Below, piece after piece: positions 39,717 to 49,595 of a DNA stretch of 64,000 bases. Below the pieces are notes generated by a model. That model was not told the DNA's origin and did not search any database. It saw nothing but the letters and a program-made list of their open reading frames with translations. The DNA is taken from positions 1-64,000 of the forward strand of contig NZ_MTPX02000059.1 of the NCBI RefSeq assembly GCF_002154335.2, in the 5' to 3' direction. The number at the start of each line of letters is the position of its first letter. The first letter of the stretch is position 1. This DNA is from Actinomyces ruminis (GTDB lineage Bacteria > Actinomycetota > Actinomycetes > Actinomycetales > Actinomycetaceae). A program made the translations under genes and the position numbers.

Positions 39717-40373
39717 TTATGTGTTCAACGGTCCGATACGCTTTTTCAGCCAGTCGAGCATAGCCACCTTTCGGCGATAATGGCCTTCACCTACCCACTC
39801 AAAAGCGTCCCTGACCTGACGGTTTGTTGTTGCGGCGTGCGTGACTCTGCTCCATTTTTCTGCCGACAAAGTCCCAGTCATTATCAACAGCTCGGCACAC
39901 TCACGTGTTTCTCGAAAGCTATTAGAAGCCTCCAGGGCATTTAGTAGGCCGTCGACCAGAGCGTTGTGCGTGGTTTCCTGGTTGGCAAGCCACTGCACAA
40001 CCTCCTTCGCGATCAACTCCGGCTGGTTGGGCTCCTGTGGGATCAGTGCCTGAGTGCGCGCGAGGAAACCCGCCGGGGACTCTCCGCCGGTGTACTGAAT
40101 CCAAAGGATCGGCACGTGTCTTCCTAGTGCCCAGCCGATCTCCTGCTGACACCACGGGCGCGTCGAGTAGCCCTTCGTGCCTACGCTGACGAGTGCAGCG
40201 CTGGACTCCAATTCGGTACGGATTGCTTGTTCCCAGTCAGCCCCCGGAAGGATCGCATGCCGCGCCATGACGGCGTCAACGTGCACCTTCGAGAGCTCAT
40301 CGTGCAGTTCCTGCGCTACCTGCCCACCGTCAGCGCTCTCGTTATAGCTGAGGAACACCTTCACGTTAGGCAT
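39717..40373 (-). CDS. TIR-domain protein, second gene of the TIR/SLOG cassette
   Basis: A 218-residue protein. The TIR domain (about residues 1-110) shows VKVFLSYNE, ILPGADWEQAIRTELESSAALVSVGT and GYSTRPWCQQEIGWALGRHVPI. Glu78 in the WCxxE motif is the likely NADase catalytic residue. The C-terminal half (about 115-218) is helical with no recognised domain. Bacterial TIR proteins of this type either degrade NAD+ or convert it to cyclic ADP-ribose signals in antiphage systems such as Thoeris. Its ATG overlaps the end of the TIR-SLOG gene by 8 nt, implying coupled translation. G+C is lower than in neighbouring housekeeping genes, consistent with transfer. Confidence 0.85.
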   Translation of the reverse strand: MPNVKVFLSYNESADGGQVAQELHDELSKVHVDAVMARHAILPGADWEQAIRTELESSAALVSVGTKGYSTRPWCQQEIGWALGRHVPILWIQYTGGESPAGFLARTQALIPQEPNQPELIAKEVVQWLANQETTHNALVDGLLNALEASNSFRETRECAELLIMTGTLSAEKWSRVTHAATTNRQVRDAFEWVGEGHYRRKVAMLDWLKKRIGPLNT

Positions 40374-42764
40374 CGGTGCCTCCGGCATTCGTGGCGCCGG
40401 CGCTGAGGCCACGCACAATCAAGCCAGCGAGCTCTGAAGCGCGCTGCGTGGTGGCCAGACGCTCCAGGTCTGCGGCATCCAGTCCCGTCAGAGCAGGATC
40501 GAACCCACTTGCAATCTCCTCGACGGCGTCGCGGTAGGCCGGCACCGCGCGGACGGCGGCGAGCGAAGCCTCCGACACCGGAATGCCCGCGCCAATCCCC
40601 AGCTCATGCGCCAGCACGGCGGCCGCGCCGCCGAAGCCGCCCGCGATGAACAGGGGCTGCCCGGCACGAACCGTGTACAGGGCCTCCTCAATGATCCCCG
40701 GAATGGCTCCCACGTAGCCGTCGGGAGTCGATTTAGAAGCCGGTACTGTCTTCCCTCCGATCAGCAGCCTGGCGTCGCAGAAGTGCGGCAGCACACCGCG
40801 CACAGTGTTATAAGCCGTGCGAGAACCTCGGGGTCGGAATCAGTCCACAACTGTGCGTCGTCAAGGTCAATCGGGCGCCCGTGTTCATCGACGACGTCGA
40901 TTCGCCCAACAGAAGCGAGAGCTTCCGCAGTACGAGTGAGGTGCTCCAGCACTTCACGCTTCGACAGAACCATGCGAGGCACGGTCAGGGTGAACATGTC
41001 ACCGGGATGAAGGCTTTGCCCGGCAGTGCGCGTACCGCTGTGCCGGTGTTGCTCCTGCTTCGCAGCCTCGACATAGCGCTCGACGGTATCGATTACCGCC
41101 GCCGTGAGATCCGGTGCATGAGTTCCGATGGCGCCCGCGTAAGTGATCCCACCGCCGGCCAGCAGCATCATCTGCGCGACCTCCGCTACCGCCAACTCCA
41201 GATGGCGGTCGGACAGGCCGCGCGCCCCCAAGTCCGGACTCTTCGCCATGGAGATCCCAAGCATGCGCGTGGCGAGTGGGCGCTCCAGCGCCAGATTCGA
41301 GTTGTTCAGCGATGGCTCGCCATCGCCCCATACGCCTCCCGCAGCGAAGAAGGTGCGGGGCGTGAGCAGATGCACCTGGTCACGCTCATACCCGGACAGC
41401 GCGCAGAGATCGACCATGATCTCGTGCTCCGGTGGCAGCAGTGGCGGGTCCGGGTGCAGGAGCCAGAGGTGGTGATCCTGAGGGAAAGCCTGCTTGTGCG
41501 CGGTCAGGAAACTCGTGAGCATCAACGGCTCCGGCGGATGCACGGGGGCCGCATCGAAGCCGTCATTGTTGGAGCCACTCTCCGCAGCTGCATCCAGGGA
41601 AGACGCGCCCAGCCGCGCCTCCACATCACGAGGAATCTCCTGGCACCGCCACAGGGCCCGCTTGAGCGCCTCGTCAACCAGACGATTCAACGCCGTGATC
41701 ACCGCCCGCTCCTGCATGGTGGTCAGTGAGGCCGGGGACTCCAAGCCGCCTGCATCCCCGCCACGCTCCGTCGTCGAGTCCACCGGGTAGGCCACAGTCG
41801 GCACGTGGTCCATCAGGAATGATCCCCGCTGCTCGCCGCTGGTAAGCGAACTCAGGCACACAACGGGCATGTCCGCCTGCTTGGCCTCCAACACCTCGCG
41901 CTGTGTCCACTCCCGCGAGGCGTACTTGTCAGTGCGGACCATCAGCAGAGCACTGTGACTGGCACGATCGCGTATAGCGGCGTCCCACTCCTCCCCACCC
42001 TGGAGATCATGAAGATCAATGAATGTATCAAGCCGGGTCCGGTTGGCTAGAGCCTGAACCTTGGCAACCGGACCATGAGGAGTGACACCCACGTGGTCCG
42101 CCCGGGGGATGTCATCGCGGGCGTGAGACACGAAGACGGTGATTCTTTCAGGATCCCCCGGCTCTCGCAGCAGTTCCTGGACGATCGTCTGACCGAGATC
42201 GCGGGCCAGCGCTTCGTGGGCGGCTGCGGGATCGCCGTTGACGATCTGCTGCAGGCCGCGGCTGCCGGAAACCCCTTGGCACTCCAGCAGCCGGGCAACA
42301 GGAGTGCCCTGCGACTCGATGCGATTCTCGGGCATCACAGGCAGGACGAGGATCTTGCCGGGAGCCGCGTCGTCGTCCCGGAGGCGCAGCAGATCCTCCA
42401 GGTACTCGCGCCAGGGCCCTTTCTTCATACTGGCCTGTACCAGGTGCCGAGCAACCACCACGAGCACTACGGAGAACAATGCCGGAGAGTTCCCCACGGC
42501 GGGACTGCCACCGGCACTGCCGATCCGGGTTGTGATCGGCGGCGGCGTGTCGGATCCCGAGGCGGGCTCCGATCGCCCATAAACCTCGACTGCACCGCCC
42601 GCAAGCCCGGAGAAGACATCGGAGTGATAGTGGTCGAACAGGTCTTTGCGGATCTCCCCTCCGATCTCGTCTCTGGGATGCCAAACCACGAACACATCCA
42701 GGACGGTGGGGGAGGGAGCGGGCCGACGGGGAGCGACTGCGGTGTCGATGACATCAGGGGTCAT
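40366..42764 (-). CDS. Large TIR-like / TIR / SLOG protein, probable nucleotide-signal sensor and effector (one frameshift)
   Basis: About 799 residues once one lost base near 40805 is restored. Residues 20-200 form a first TIR-like domain (VLDVFVVWHPRDE, then LVVVARHLVQ with WREYLEDLL). Residues 207-325 form a clear TIR domain (ITVFVSHARDD, LQGGEEWDAAIRDRA, YASREWTQREVLEAK, with Glu290 as candidate catalytic residue). From about 410 on is a SLOG-type Rossmann region: VHLLTPRTFFAAGG, GISMAKSPDLGARGLSDRHL, LLAGGGITYAGAIG, then CDARLLIGGKTVP, GAIPGIIEEALYTVRAGQPL and IAGGFGGAAAVLAHELG. SLOG domains bind NAD-derived signals in Thoeris ThsA. No SIR2 domain, nuclease or membrane helix is present. 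The pair with the downstream TIR gene looks like a self-contained conflict system. Confidence 0.8.
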
Positions 42765-42989
42765 GGCTGGATGGTAGTTCGCAACGCGGCTGTGCAGGCG
42801 CTTCTCTGACTACTGAATCTCGCCATGTCTCAACTATCGAGTCGACGCTGTGATGCCGCTCCCAGTGCGTCCGAATGCTGGATACCCGCGCACGTACTCC
42901 CGGGGTTCGGGTGCTACTGTGCAACCCGCGCGCCGCGCGATCCGCCCGGATCGCGGTCGGACGCTGCGAATCCAAACCGGAGGGAAACT

Positions 42990-43025
42990 GTGTTCATGCG
43001 AATGTGTTGCTGTTGCTGTCGTTGA
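42990..43025 (+). CDS. Poly-cysteine leader peptide ([11 protein letters not shown]), probable attenuator of the ABC transporter operon
   Basis: An 11-codon frame, GTG TTC ATG CGA ATG followed by five cysteine codons (TGT TGC TGT TGC TGT), CGT and TGA. GGAGGG (42979-42984) lies 5 nt before the GTG; an internal ATG at 42996 is the alternative start. It ends 46 nt before the transporter ATPase gene. Five adjacent cysteine codons cannot be explained by composition in this genome. Poly-cysteine short ORFs are known in mycobacteria as cysteine-responsive attenuators. Ribosome stalling when Cys-tRNA is low would raise expression downstream. The rest of this 307-nt gap, 42765-42989, shows no other gene. 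Confidence 0.82.
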   Translation: MFMRMCCCCCR

Positions 43026-43071
43026 GACAGTCCCCAGCCCCATTCGCCCTTTTATACGAGAAGAGGCTCCT

Positions 43072-43839
<768 letters not shown>

Positions 43840-43923
43840 GCCAGGTCGCTGCCTTAACATCACCTTCAATGTGCGACCGCCGAATACCAATCCACACCCC
43901 TGCCTGCTTCGAAAGGAATCAAC

Positions 43924-44916
43924 ATGTCCGTTCTTCCTAGCTTCTCTCGCCGCGGCCTGTTGACCGCCGCCGGCGCCGCCTCGCTCGCCGCGGTGCTGGC
44001 GGCCTGCGCCGACACCGGCGCCGACGGCCAGGCGATCGACGCCTCCGCCTCCTCCGGCGTCGACTATGACACCGTCATCAACTCCGGCCCGGTTGCCGCC
44101 GACGACGTCGTGGCCGCCTCCACCTGGGCCTCGGCCATCAAGAATGCGGGTGTGCTGAGCACCGGCGGCACCAAGACCTCCGAGGTGTTCTCCCTGGAAG
44201 ATCCTGCCACCGGTGAGATCTCCGGCTTCGACGCCGCCCTGGCCCAGGCCCTTGCCCGCTACATCATCGGAGGGGACGATGCCCGCTCCCTGCTGAAGGT
44301 CACCCAGGTCACCTCCGACACCCGCGAGACCATGCTCGAGAACGGTCAGGTCGACGCCGTGTTCGCCACCTACACGATCACCCCTGAGCGCGCTGAGAAG
44401 ATCGCCTTCGCGGGTCCTTATTACTCCTCGGGCCAGTCCGTGCTGGTCCGCGCCGACGAGTCCGGCATCAACGGCGTCGACGACCTGGCCGGGGTGAAGG
44501 TCGCCGTCCAGTCCAACTCCTCCTCCGGCCCCGCCCTGGACGAGGCCGCCCCCGAGGCTGAGCAGGTGCAGTTCACCGACCACGCCAGCTGCGTGGCCGC
44601 CCTGGAGGCCGGCCAGGTGGACGCATACGTCGTCGACCAGTCCCTCGAGCTCAGCGAGGTGCAGTCCAACGACGCCGTCAAGATCGTCGGCGAGCCCTTC
44701 ACCGAGGACCCCTACGGCATTGGCCTGCCCAAGGACTCCGACGCCCAGGCCTTTGTCAACACCTTCCTGCAAACCATCTACGACGACGGCACCTGGAACG
44801 CCATCTGGGAAGCCACTATCGGCGCCATCATCGGCGGCGAGGCTCCCGAGCCACCCGTAATCGGCTCCGTCCCCGGTTCCGAGACGGACGCTGCGACGGC
44901 GCAGGCCACCGACTGA
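43924..44916 (+). CDS. Amino-acid ABC transporter substrate-binding lipoprotein
   Basis: A 330-residue family 3 solute-binding protein. The signal sequence SRRGLLTAAGAASLAAVLAAC has a twin-arginine-like start and a lipobox ending in Cys28. The periplasmic-binding-type fold includes EISGFDAALAQALARYI, TSDTRETMLENGQVDAVFATYTITPERAEKIAFAGPYY and GVKVAVQSNSSSG. It captures the substrate outside the membrane for the two permeases that follow. 84 nt after the ATPase gene, with AAAGGAA before the start. Confidence 0.92.
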   Translation: MSVLPSFSRRGLLTAAGAASLAAVLAACADTGADGQAIDASASSGVDYDTVINSGPVAADDVVAASTWASAIKNAGVLSTGGTKTSEVFSLEDPATGEISGFDAALAQALARYIIGGDDARSLLKVTQVTSDTRETMLENGQVDAVFATYTITPERAEKIAFAGPYYSSGQSVLVRADESGINGVDDLAGVKVAVQSNSSSGPALDEAAPEAEQVQFTDHASCVAALEAGQVDAYVVDQSLELSEVQSNDAVKIVGEPFTEDPYGIGLPKDSDAQAFVNTFLQTIYDDGTWNAIWEATIGAIIGGEAPEPPVIGSVPGSETDAATAQATD

Positions 44917-44956
44917 TCCGGGCTGGTCGCTCGACCCGCCCTTAGAAGCACACGCA

Positions 44957-44993
44957 TCGGGGCGGCCGGCCCATCCCGGGTCGGCCGCCCCGA
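44957..44993. terminator. Intercistronic GC hairpin between binding protein and permease
   Basis: TCGGGGCGGCCG (44957-44968) pairs perfectly with CGGCCGCCCCGA (44982-44993) around a 13-nt loop, with no T tract. It begins 40 nt after the binding-protein stop and ends just before the permease ribosome-binding site. Such hairpins often give more binding protein than permease by partial termination or 3'-end protection. Confidence 0.6.
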
Positions 44994-45012
44994 CATCCCG
45001 GAGGAGGTGCCC

Positions 45013-45665
45013 ATGAATGTCATCACCGACAACCTCGCTTGATCGGCCAAGGGCTTGCTACAACCCTGACGATCGCCATAATCGGTTATGCGTGCGCGCT
45101 GTTTGTCGGCACGGTGATCGCGATCTTCCGCGTCAGCCCGATCCCGCCGCTGCGCGCCCTGGGCGCCGCCTGGGTGACGGTCGCCTGCAATATCCCCACC
45201 CTGTGCCTGATGATCCTCGCCGCCTTCGCGGCGCCCCGGGCGGGCGTGCCGCTGTCCCTGCTCGCCGCGGCGGTGACCGCCATCGTGTTCTCCGCCTCCG
45301 GATTCGTGTGCGAGACGGTGCGCTCGGGTATCAACTCCGTTTCTAAGGGCCAGATCGAGGCGGCCCGCGCCCTGGGCATGCCCTTCGGCCTGATCATCGG
45401 CACCGTGGTGCTCCCGCAGGCTCTCGCCCGCACCATCCAGCCGCTGGTAAACATCTTCATCTCCTGCCTGATCGGCTCCTCCCTGGCAGCCGCCATCGGC
45501 GTGCCCGAGCTGACCAATGTCACCCAGCAGCTCAATCTGCGCTACGCCCAGGCGGTGGTCACCTTCCTCACCTCGGGACTGACCTACCTGGCGATCGCCT
45601 TCCTGGCCACCAAGCTCGGCGGTCTGCTGGAGCGCCGCGTCGCCGGACGGGAGGTCCGCGCATGA
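45013..45665 (+). CDS. Amino-acid ABC transporter permease (first of two; frameshift near the N-terminus)
   Basis: A His/Glu/Gln/Arg-type permease. GQGLATTLTIAIIGYACALFVGTVIAI is the first helix, and the EAA loop reads GQIEAARALGMPFGLIIGTVVLPQALARTIQPL. ATG 45013 has GGAGGAGG upstream and gives MNVITDNLA, but a TGA follows at once. The helix continues from 45039 in the next frame, so one base is probably lost near 45040. About five membrane helices. It overlaps the second permease by 4 nt. Confidence 0.88.
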
Positions 45666-46515
45666 GCGCTCTGACCGCACGCACTCCCACCCGCTCGGCC
45701 GGCGCCACCGACGCCGACCTGCTCTTCGACGCCCCCGGCCCCAAGGGACGACGCCGCATTCTCATCGGCTCGGTGCTCGTCACCCTGATCATCCTGGCGC
45801 TTGCAGCAGCGGCCTGATGCAACTCGATCAGGCCGGCCAGCTCGCCTACCCCAAGTGGCGCTACTTCCTGGGACAGTCCGTGGTCGGCTACCTCGGGCGC
45901 GCCCTGGCGGACACCCTGTTGGTCACCGCCGTTGGCGCCGCCCTGTCCTTCCCTCTGGGCATCGGCCTGGGCTGGGCGCGCATGAGCCGCGATGCGTTGG
46001 TACGCATGGTGGTCGGCGCCTGGATCGACACCATGCGCGCCATCCCCATGCTGCTGCTGATCTACTTCTTCCTGTTGGCGGTGCCGCGCTGGGGGCTTAC
46101 CCTGTCACCCTTCTGGATGCTCACCGTGCCCATCGTCATGTGCTCCTCTGCGACCACGGCGGAGGTCTTCCGCTCCGGTGTGCTCGCCCTGGAACGCGGC
46201 CAGACCGAGGCCTCCCAGGTGCTCGGGCTGAGCGCGGGGCAGACCATGCGCCTGATCCTGGCGCCCCAGGCGCTGCGGCTGATGCTCCCGACGCTGATCA
46301 CCCAGTTGGTGACCATCCTGAAGGACTCCTCGCTCGGATACGTGGTCGCCTACCTGGAGCTGATGTACGCCGGGCGTCTACTCACCTCGTCGGCGCGGGT
46401 GACCGCCCACCTCGACGTCTATCTGCCCGCCTACGTCATCATCGCGGTGATCTACGTGCTCATCAACTGGGCGCTGAGTGCTCTGGCGCGGCGCGTGGAG
46501 GCGCATACTCGCTGA
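45662..46515 (+). CDS. Amino-acid ABC transporter permease (second; one frameshift)
   Basis: Starts MSALTARTPTRSAGATDAD and has a first helix RILIGSVLVTLIILALAAA. It then breaks at a TGA near 45815, where GCGGCCTGATG should probably be GCGGGCCTGATG, and resumes with LMQLDQAGQLAYPKWRYFL. The remaining helices and the EAA loop (GQTEASQVLGLSAGQTMRLILAPQALRLMLPTL) are intact through ILKDSSLGYVVAYLELMYAG. It forms the membrane channel with the first permease. Confidence 0.88.
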
Positions 46516-46539
46516 GGCGGCCTGTTCGAGAGCCGATGG

Positions 46540-46663
46540 TGTCACTGGATGCACCACTTTTTGCGGTCGAGTAGTTAGGGCAGGTGCGTGTACCCCCTGG
46601 ATATCGGGGGAGGAGCCTGATGCTTATGCGGAGCCGACCAGGAAAGTGGTGCATCTGGTGACA
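46540..46663. repeat. 124-bp element with long imperfect terminal inverted repeats
   Basis: A 21-nt sequence at 46540-46560 (TGTCACTGGATGCACCACTTT) recurs as its reverse complement at 46643-46663 with two mismatches. Inside lies a second hairpin, CCCCC (46593-46597) with GGGGG (46606-46610). The 288-nt gap 46516-46803 contains no credible gene. The structure resembles a MITE or a decayed insertion-sequence end; no transposase is present and target duplications are not obvious. Confidence 0.5.
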
Positions 46664-46803
46664 GGAGAGCGGCGTGGTCCCGGTAGCGGTACGCATATGG
46701 ACTATGCGCGCCGCCTCCAGTAGCCCACCAGCGCGACGGGCCAGATGAGCATGGGCGCCTAGGCGGTAATCTGTGACTGATGCGGTGATGGCCGGGAGAG
46801 GGG

Positions 46804-47163
46804 CTAGCCGACGAATGACGCGATGGCGGTTGCAGTGGCCAGGGTTAGCATGCCCAGGCAGTTGATCCACAGCTCGCGGCCCATGAACCCTGCCCTGACG
46901 TGGGCGACGACGGCGCACAGGAAGTAGCAGATCACGCCTGTGTTGGCGGCGAGCGCGACTCCCGGCACGCGCAAACCGATAAGCAGGCCGACGGCCGCCA
47001 AGACCTTGATGACAATAAGAGTCCACCACCACTGCCGCGGAAATCCGACTCCGGTGAGGCAGTTACGGATGAAGGCAGGAGGTCGCAGCGACAAGGTGGC
47101 GTCACCCAGCAGTACAACTGCGAGGAGGACCACCAGCCACGGAAAGTGAGGGAGCAGTGTCAT
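46804..47163 (-). CDS. DoxX-like small membrane protein
   Basis: A 119-residue protein with four predicted helices: LVVLLAVVLLGDATLSL, TLIVIKVLAAVGLLIGL, LAANTGVICYFLCAVVAHVRA and LGMLTLATATAIASF. The layout and the GFPRQWWWTLIVIKVLAAVGL region fit DoxX-like proteins of unknown function. Its ATG overlaps the TetR gene stop by 4 nt, so it is probably under that regulator. Confidence 0.7.
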   Translation of the reverse strand: MTLLPHFPWLVVLLAVVLLGDATLSLRPPAFIRNCLTGVGFPRQWWWTLIVIKVLAAVGLLIGLRVPGVALAANTGVICYFLCAVVAHVRAGFMGRELWINCLGMLTLATATAIASFVG

Positions 47164-47771
47164 TGGTTGTGCTCCTCGGTGGAGGCTGTCAGGAGCGGGT
47201 GGACCGCGTCGCGCACCCGGCTGCAGAGTGCGTCCGTCCCGGCTCCCGGGATGGATACCCATTCGAGAAGTGCGCCCAGATAGGCAAGGTATGCAGTTGT
47301 GGCACGCTGTTTGGCGGCCGTTGTCGAGCAGTCGGTGGCCGCAGCAAAGATGTCTTGGAGTTCGTTGATCAACTCCTCCCGCAGTTCGCTGAAGACTCTC
47401 GAACTGTGAGCGCCGGAGATGAGCACCGCTCCGTAGGACCGGGCGAGGTCGGGGCTACTGGCGAACAAGTCGATGAAGGGAGAGAGGATGTCAAGGATCG
47501 CCTGTGCGCCATCGCCGCCACCTTCAGACTGCACTTGTGTGCGGCTGGTCGGAGGGTGACCGGTGTGTAGCGCCTCTATGCGTTCGTCAAAGCATGCAAC
47601 CAACAGGCCGCTCTTATCTCCGACGTACATGACGCTTCCTACGCTGACGCCGGCGTCCGCCGCGATGTCCTTAATGGTCGTCGCGTTGAAACCTCTTTCC
47701 TCGAACAGTCTTCGGGAACTTGCTAGGACCTTGGCCCTGGTGGCAGCACGGGCTTCAATGCGCGTAGGCAT
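47160..47771 (-). CDS. TetR family transcriptional regulator
   Basis: A 203-residue repressor. The N-terminal helix-turn-helix reads RAKVLASSRRLFEERGFNATTIKDIAADAGVSVGSVMYVG, with the usual TetR spacing. The C-terminal ligand domain is helical (ILDILSPFIDLFASSPDLARSYGAVLI). The ATG at 47771 is chosen because the family starts about 10 residues before the first helix. It probably represses itself and the DoxX-like gene through the repeats just upstream. Confidence 0.88.
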   Translation of the reverse strand: MPTRIEARAATRAKVLASSRRLFEERGFNATTIKDIAADAGVSVGSVMYVGDKSGLLVACFDERIEALHTGHPPTSRTQVQSEGGGDGAQAILDILSPFIDLFASSPDLARSYGAVLISGAHSSRVFSELREELINELQDIFAAATDCSTTAAKQRATTAYLAYLGALLEWVSIPGAGTDALCSRVRDAVHPLLTASTEEHNQ

Positions 47772-47799
47772 GAACTCTCCTCCGGAGTGCTGTGAATGT

Positions 47800-47821
47800 G
47801 TTCGTTGAACGGGTTCGTTGA
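47800..47821. promoter_or_regulatory. Candidate TetR operator
   Basis: TTCGTTGA occurs twice, at 47801-47808 and 47814-47821, 13 bp apart. GTTC-GTT-GAAC (47800-47810) and GAAC-GG-GTTC (47807-47816) are overlapping inverted repeats. They lie 29-50 nt upstream of the TetR start, the usual place for an autoregulatory site. Confidence 0.45.
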
Positions 47822-48031
47822 GTGTGTTCAGCAAGCGTATCGTGCGTCCGGCTTGAGTGCAATACCAACACCAACGATGAGTTGGGGGCGCCGAGGTGCT
47901 GGCCGCTGGTGCGTAGGCGCACACCACCGGCTGCCGCTATTCACGGGCGTGACATGCCCCAATCGAGGCGGATCATTAGTATCTCAGCCGTCAGATCCTC
48001 GAACGGTCCAATGGGCCGATTAGGAGAACAG

Positions 48032-49111
48032 ATGAGCAAGATACGTGTCGCCATCGTCGGCGTGGGCAACTGCGCGTCGTCGCTGGTGCAGGGCGTCACC
48101 CACTACGCGGACGCCAAACCGACCGACACCGTGGGCGGCCTGATGCACGTCCAGTTCGGCGACTATCACGTCTCAGACATCGACTTCGTGGCCGCTTTCG
48201 ATGTAGACGCCGCCAAGGTCGGACTCGACCTGGCCGACGCCATCAACGCCTCGGAGAACAACACCATCAAGATCGCCGACGTCGCCCCCACGGGGGTGAA
48301 AGTCCAGCGTGGCGTTACCCTCGACGGTTTCGGCAAGTACTACCGCGAGACCGTTCAGGAGTCTTCTGAACCCCCGGTCGACGTCGTCCAGGCGCTCAAG
48401 GACGCCCAGGTCGACGTCGTCGTCTCCTACCTGCCCGTGGGGTCGGAGGAGGCGGACCGCTACTACGCCCAGTGCGCCATCGACGCCGGCTGCGCCTTCG
48501 TCAACTGCCTGCCGGTATTCATCGCCTCCGACCCCGCCTGGGCGCAGAAGTTCACCGACGCCGGCCTGCCGATCATCGGCGACGACATCAAGTCCCAGAT
48601 CGGCGCCACCATCACCCACCGGGTGCTGGCCCGCCTGTTCGAGGAGCGTGGCATCACCATTGACCGCACCTACCAGCTGAACGTCGGCGGCAACATGGAC
48701 TTCAAGAACATGTTGGAGCGGGAGCGGCTGATGTCTAAGAAGATCTCCAAGACCCAGGCGGTTACCTCCAACGTCTCCAAGCAGTTCGCCGAGAAGGACA
48801 TCCACGTCGGCCCCTCCGACTACGTCGGCTGGCTGGACGACCGCAAGTTCGCCTTCGTACGACTGGAGGGCCGCAACTTCGGCGGCGCCCCGGTCAGCCT
48901 GGAGTACAAGCTCGAGGTCTGGGACTCCCCGAACTCCGCCGGCGTGGTCATCGACGCCATCCGGGCCGCGAAGATCGGCCTAGACCGGGGCATCGGCGGC
49001 CCGCTGCTGTCCCCGGCGTCCTTCTTCATGAAGTCCCCGCCGCAGCAGCGCCCCGACGAGGAGGCGATGGAGTCCACCGAGGCCTTCATCCGGGGCGACG
49101 TCGAGCGCTGA
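48032..49111 (+). CDS. ino1: Inositol-1-phosphate synthase
   Basis: A 359-residue actinobacterial-type myo-inositol-3-phosphate synthase. It begins [19 protein letters not shown] (NAD-binding loop) and contains [38 protein letters not shown], the active-site Lys region [28 protein letters not shown] and [13 protein letters not shown]. It makes inositol phosphate from glucose 6-phosphate for phosphatidylinositol and mycothiol. AGGAGA precedes the ATG. It is divergent from the TetR gene, with a 260-nt spacer. Confidence 0.95.
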   Translation: MSKIRVAIVGVGNCASSLVQGVTHYADAKPTDTVGGLMHVQFGDYHVSDIDFVAAFDVDAAKVGLDLADAINASENNTIKIADVAPTGVKVQRGVTLDGFGKYYRETVQESSEPPVDVVQALKDAQVDVVVSYLPVGSEEADRYYAQCAIDAGCAFVNCLPVFIASDPAWAQKFTDAGLPIIGDDIKSQIGATITHRVLARLFEERGITIDRTYQLNVGGNMDFKNMLERERLMSKKISKTQAVTSNVSKQFAEKDIHVGPSDYVGWLDDRKFAFVRLEGRNFGGAPVSLEYKLEVWDSPNSAGVVIDAIRAAKIGLDRGIGGPLLSPASFFMKSPPQQRPDEEAMESTEAFIRGDVER

Positions 49112-49140
49112 TCCGCGAGGTACACGCGCCGACCATATAA

Positions 49141-49178
49141 GCGGGGGTCGCGGCAGTGAAGACTGCCGCGACCCCCGC
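49141..49178. terminator. Bidirectional terminator between ino1 and the PIN gene
   Basis: GCGGGGGTCGCGGCAG (49141-49156) pairs exactly with CTGCCGCGACCCCCGC (49163-49178) around TGAAGA, a 16-bp stem between convergent genes. Confidence 0.8.
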
Positions 49179-49199
49179 GGTATCGCTCCGCGTAAGGGA

Positions 49200-49595
49200 T
49201 CACTTCGGGGCGGCCAACGCCAGCCCTCGCTGCACCGCGGCTTGCTGCATCTCCTGGTCGTAAGTGAGGAGCAGGTCGGAGCGTACGTCCAGAGCAACTG
49301 CGAGGTGGATCGAGTCTGCCGCGCGCAGCCCCGCAGAATCCCGCGATGCGTTGAGTAGGTGCTCCCGGGTTATGTCGATGAGTTCAACCCCAGACAACAA
49401 GAGCGCGGCGGCCTGCTCATCGAGTTGTCGGCGTCGCTTCGCGGCGCAGTGCAGTTCGGTGTGTAGCAAGAACGAGGAGCACAGGAACATGCCGTTCGCG
49501 GTCTCCTCGGTCAGCCAGGTGGCTAAAGGATCTGACTCGACTTCCTCGACGAGAAGCTTGAGTGCTGCGGAGGTGTCCAGGTAGCAAATGGTCAT
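49200..49595 (-). CDS. PIN-domain toxin (VapC-like)
   Basis: A 131-residue PIN ribonuclease. The acidic site is complete: Asp7 in YLDTSA, Glu47 in HTELHCA, Asp94 in RAADSIHLA and Asp113 in LLTYDQEM. VapC toxins cut tRNA or rRNA and are held in check by the antitoxin encoded upstream, with which it overlaps by 4 nt. Confidence 0.9.
   Translation of the reverse strand: MTICYLDTSAALKLLVEEVESDPLATWLTEETANGMFLCSSFLLHTELHCAAKRRRQLDEQAAALLLSGVELIDITREHLLNASRDSAGLRAADSIHLAVALDVRSDLLLTYDQEMQQAAVQRGLALAAPK

Noticed and set aside
39717-42764. Canonical Thoeris (ThsA/ThsB)
   Set aside because: No SIR2 domain or Macro/TM effector is present, so the pair is only Thoeris-like.
46463-47032. Minus-strand frame covering the inverted-repeat region
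   Set aside because: Arg/His-rich translation without domain, overlapping the DoxX-like gene and the repeat.
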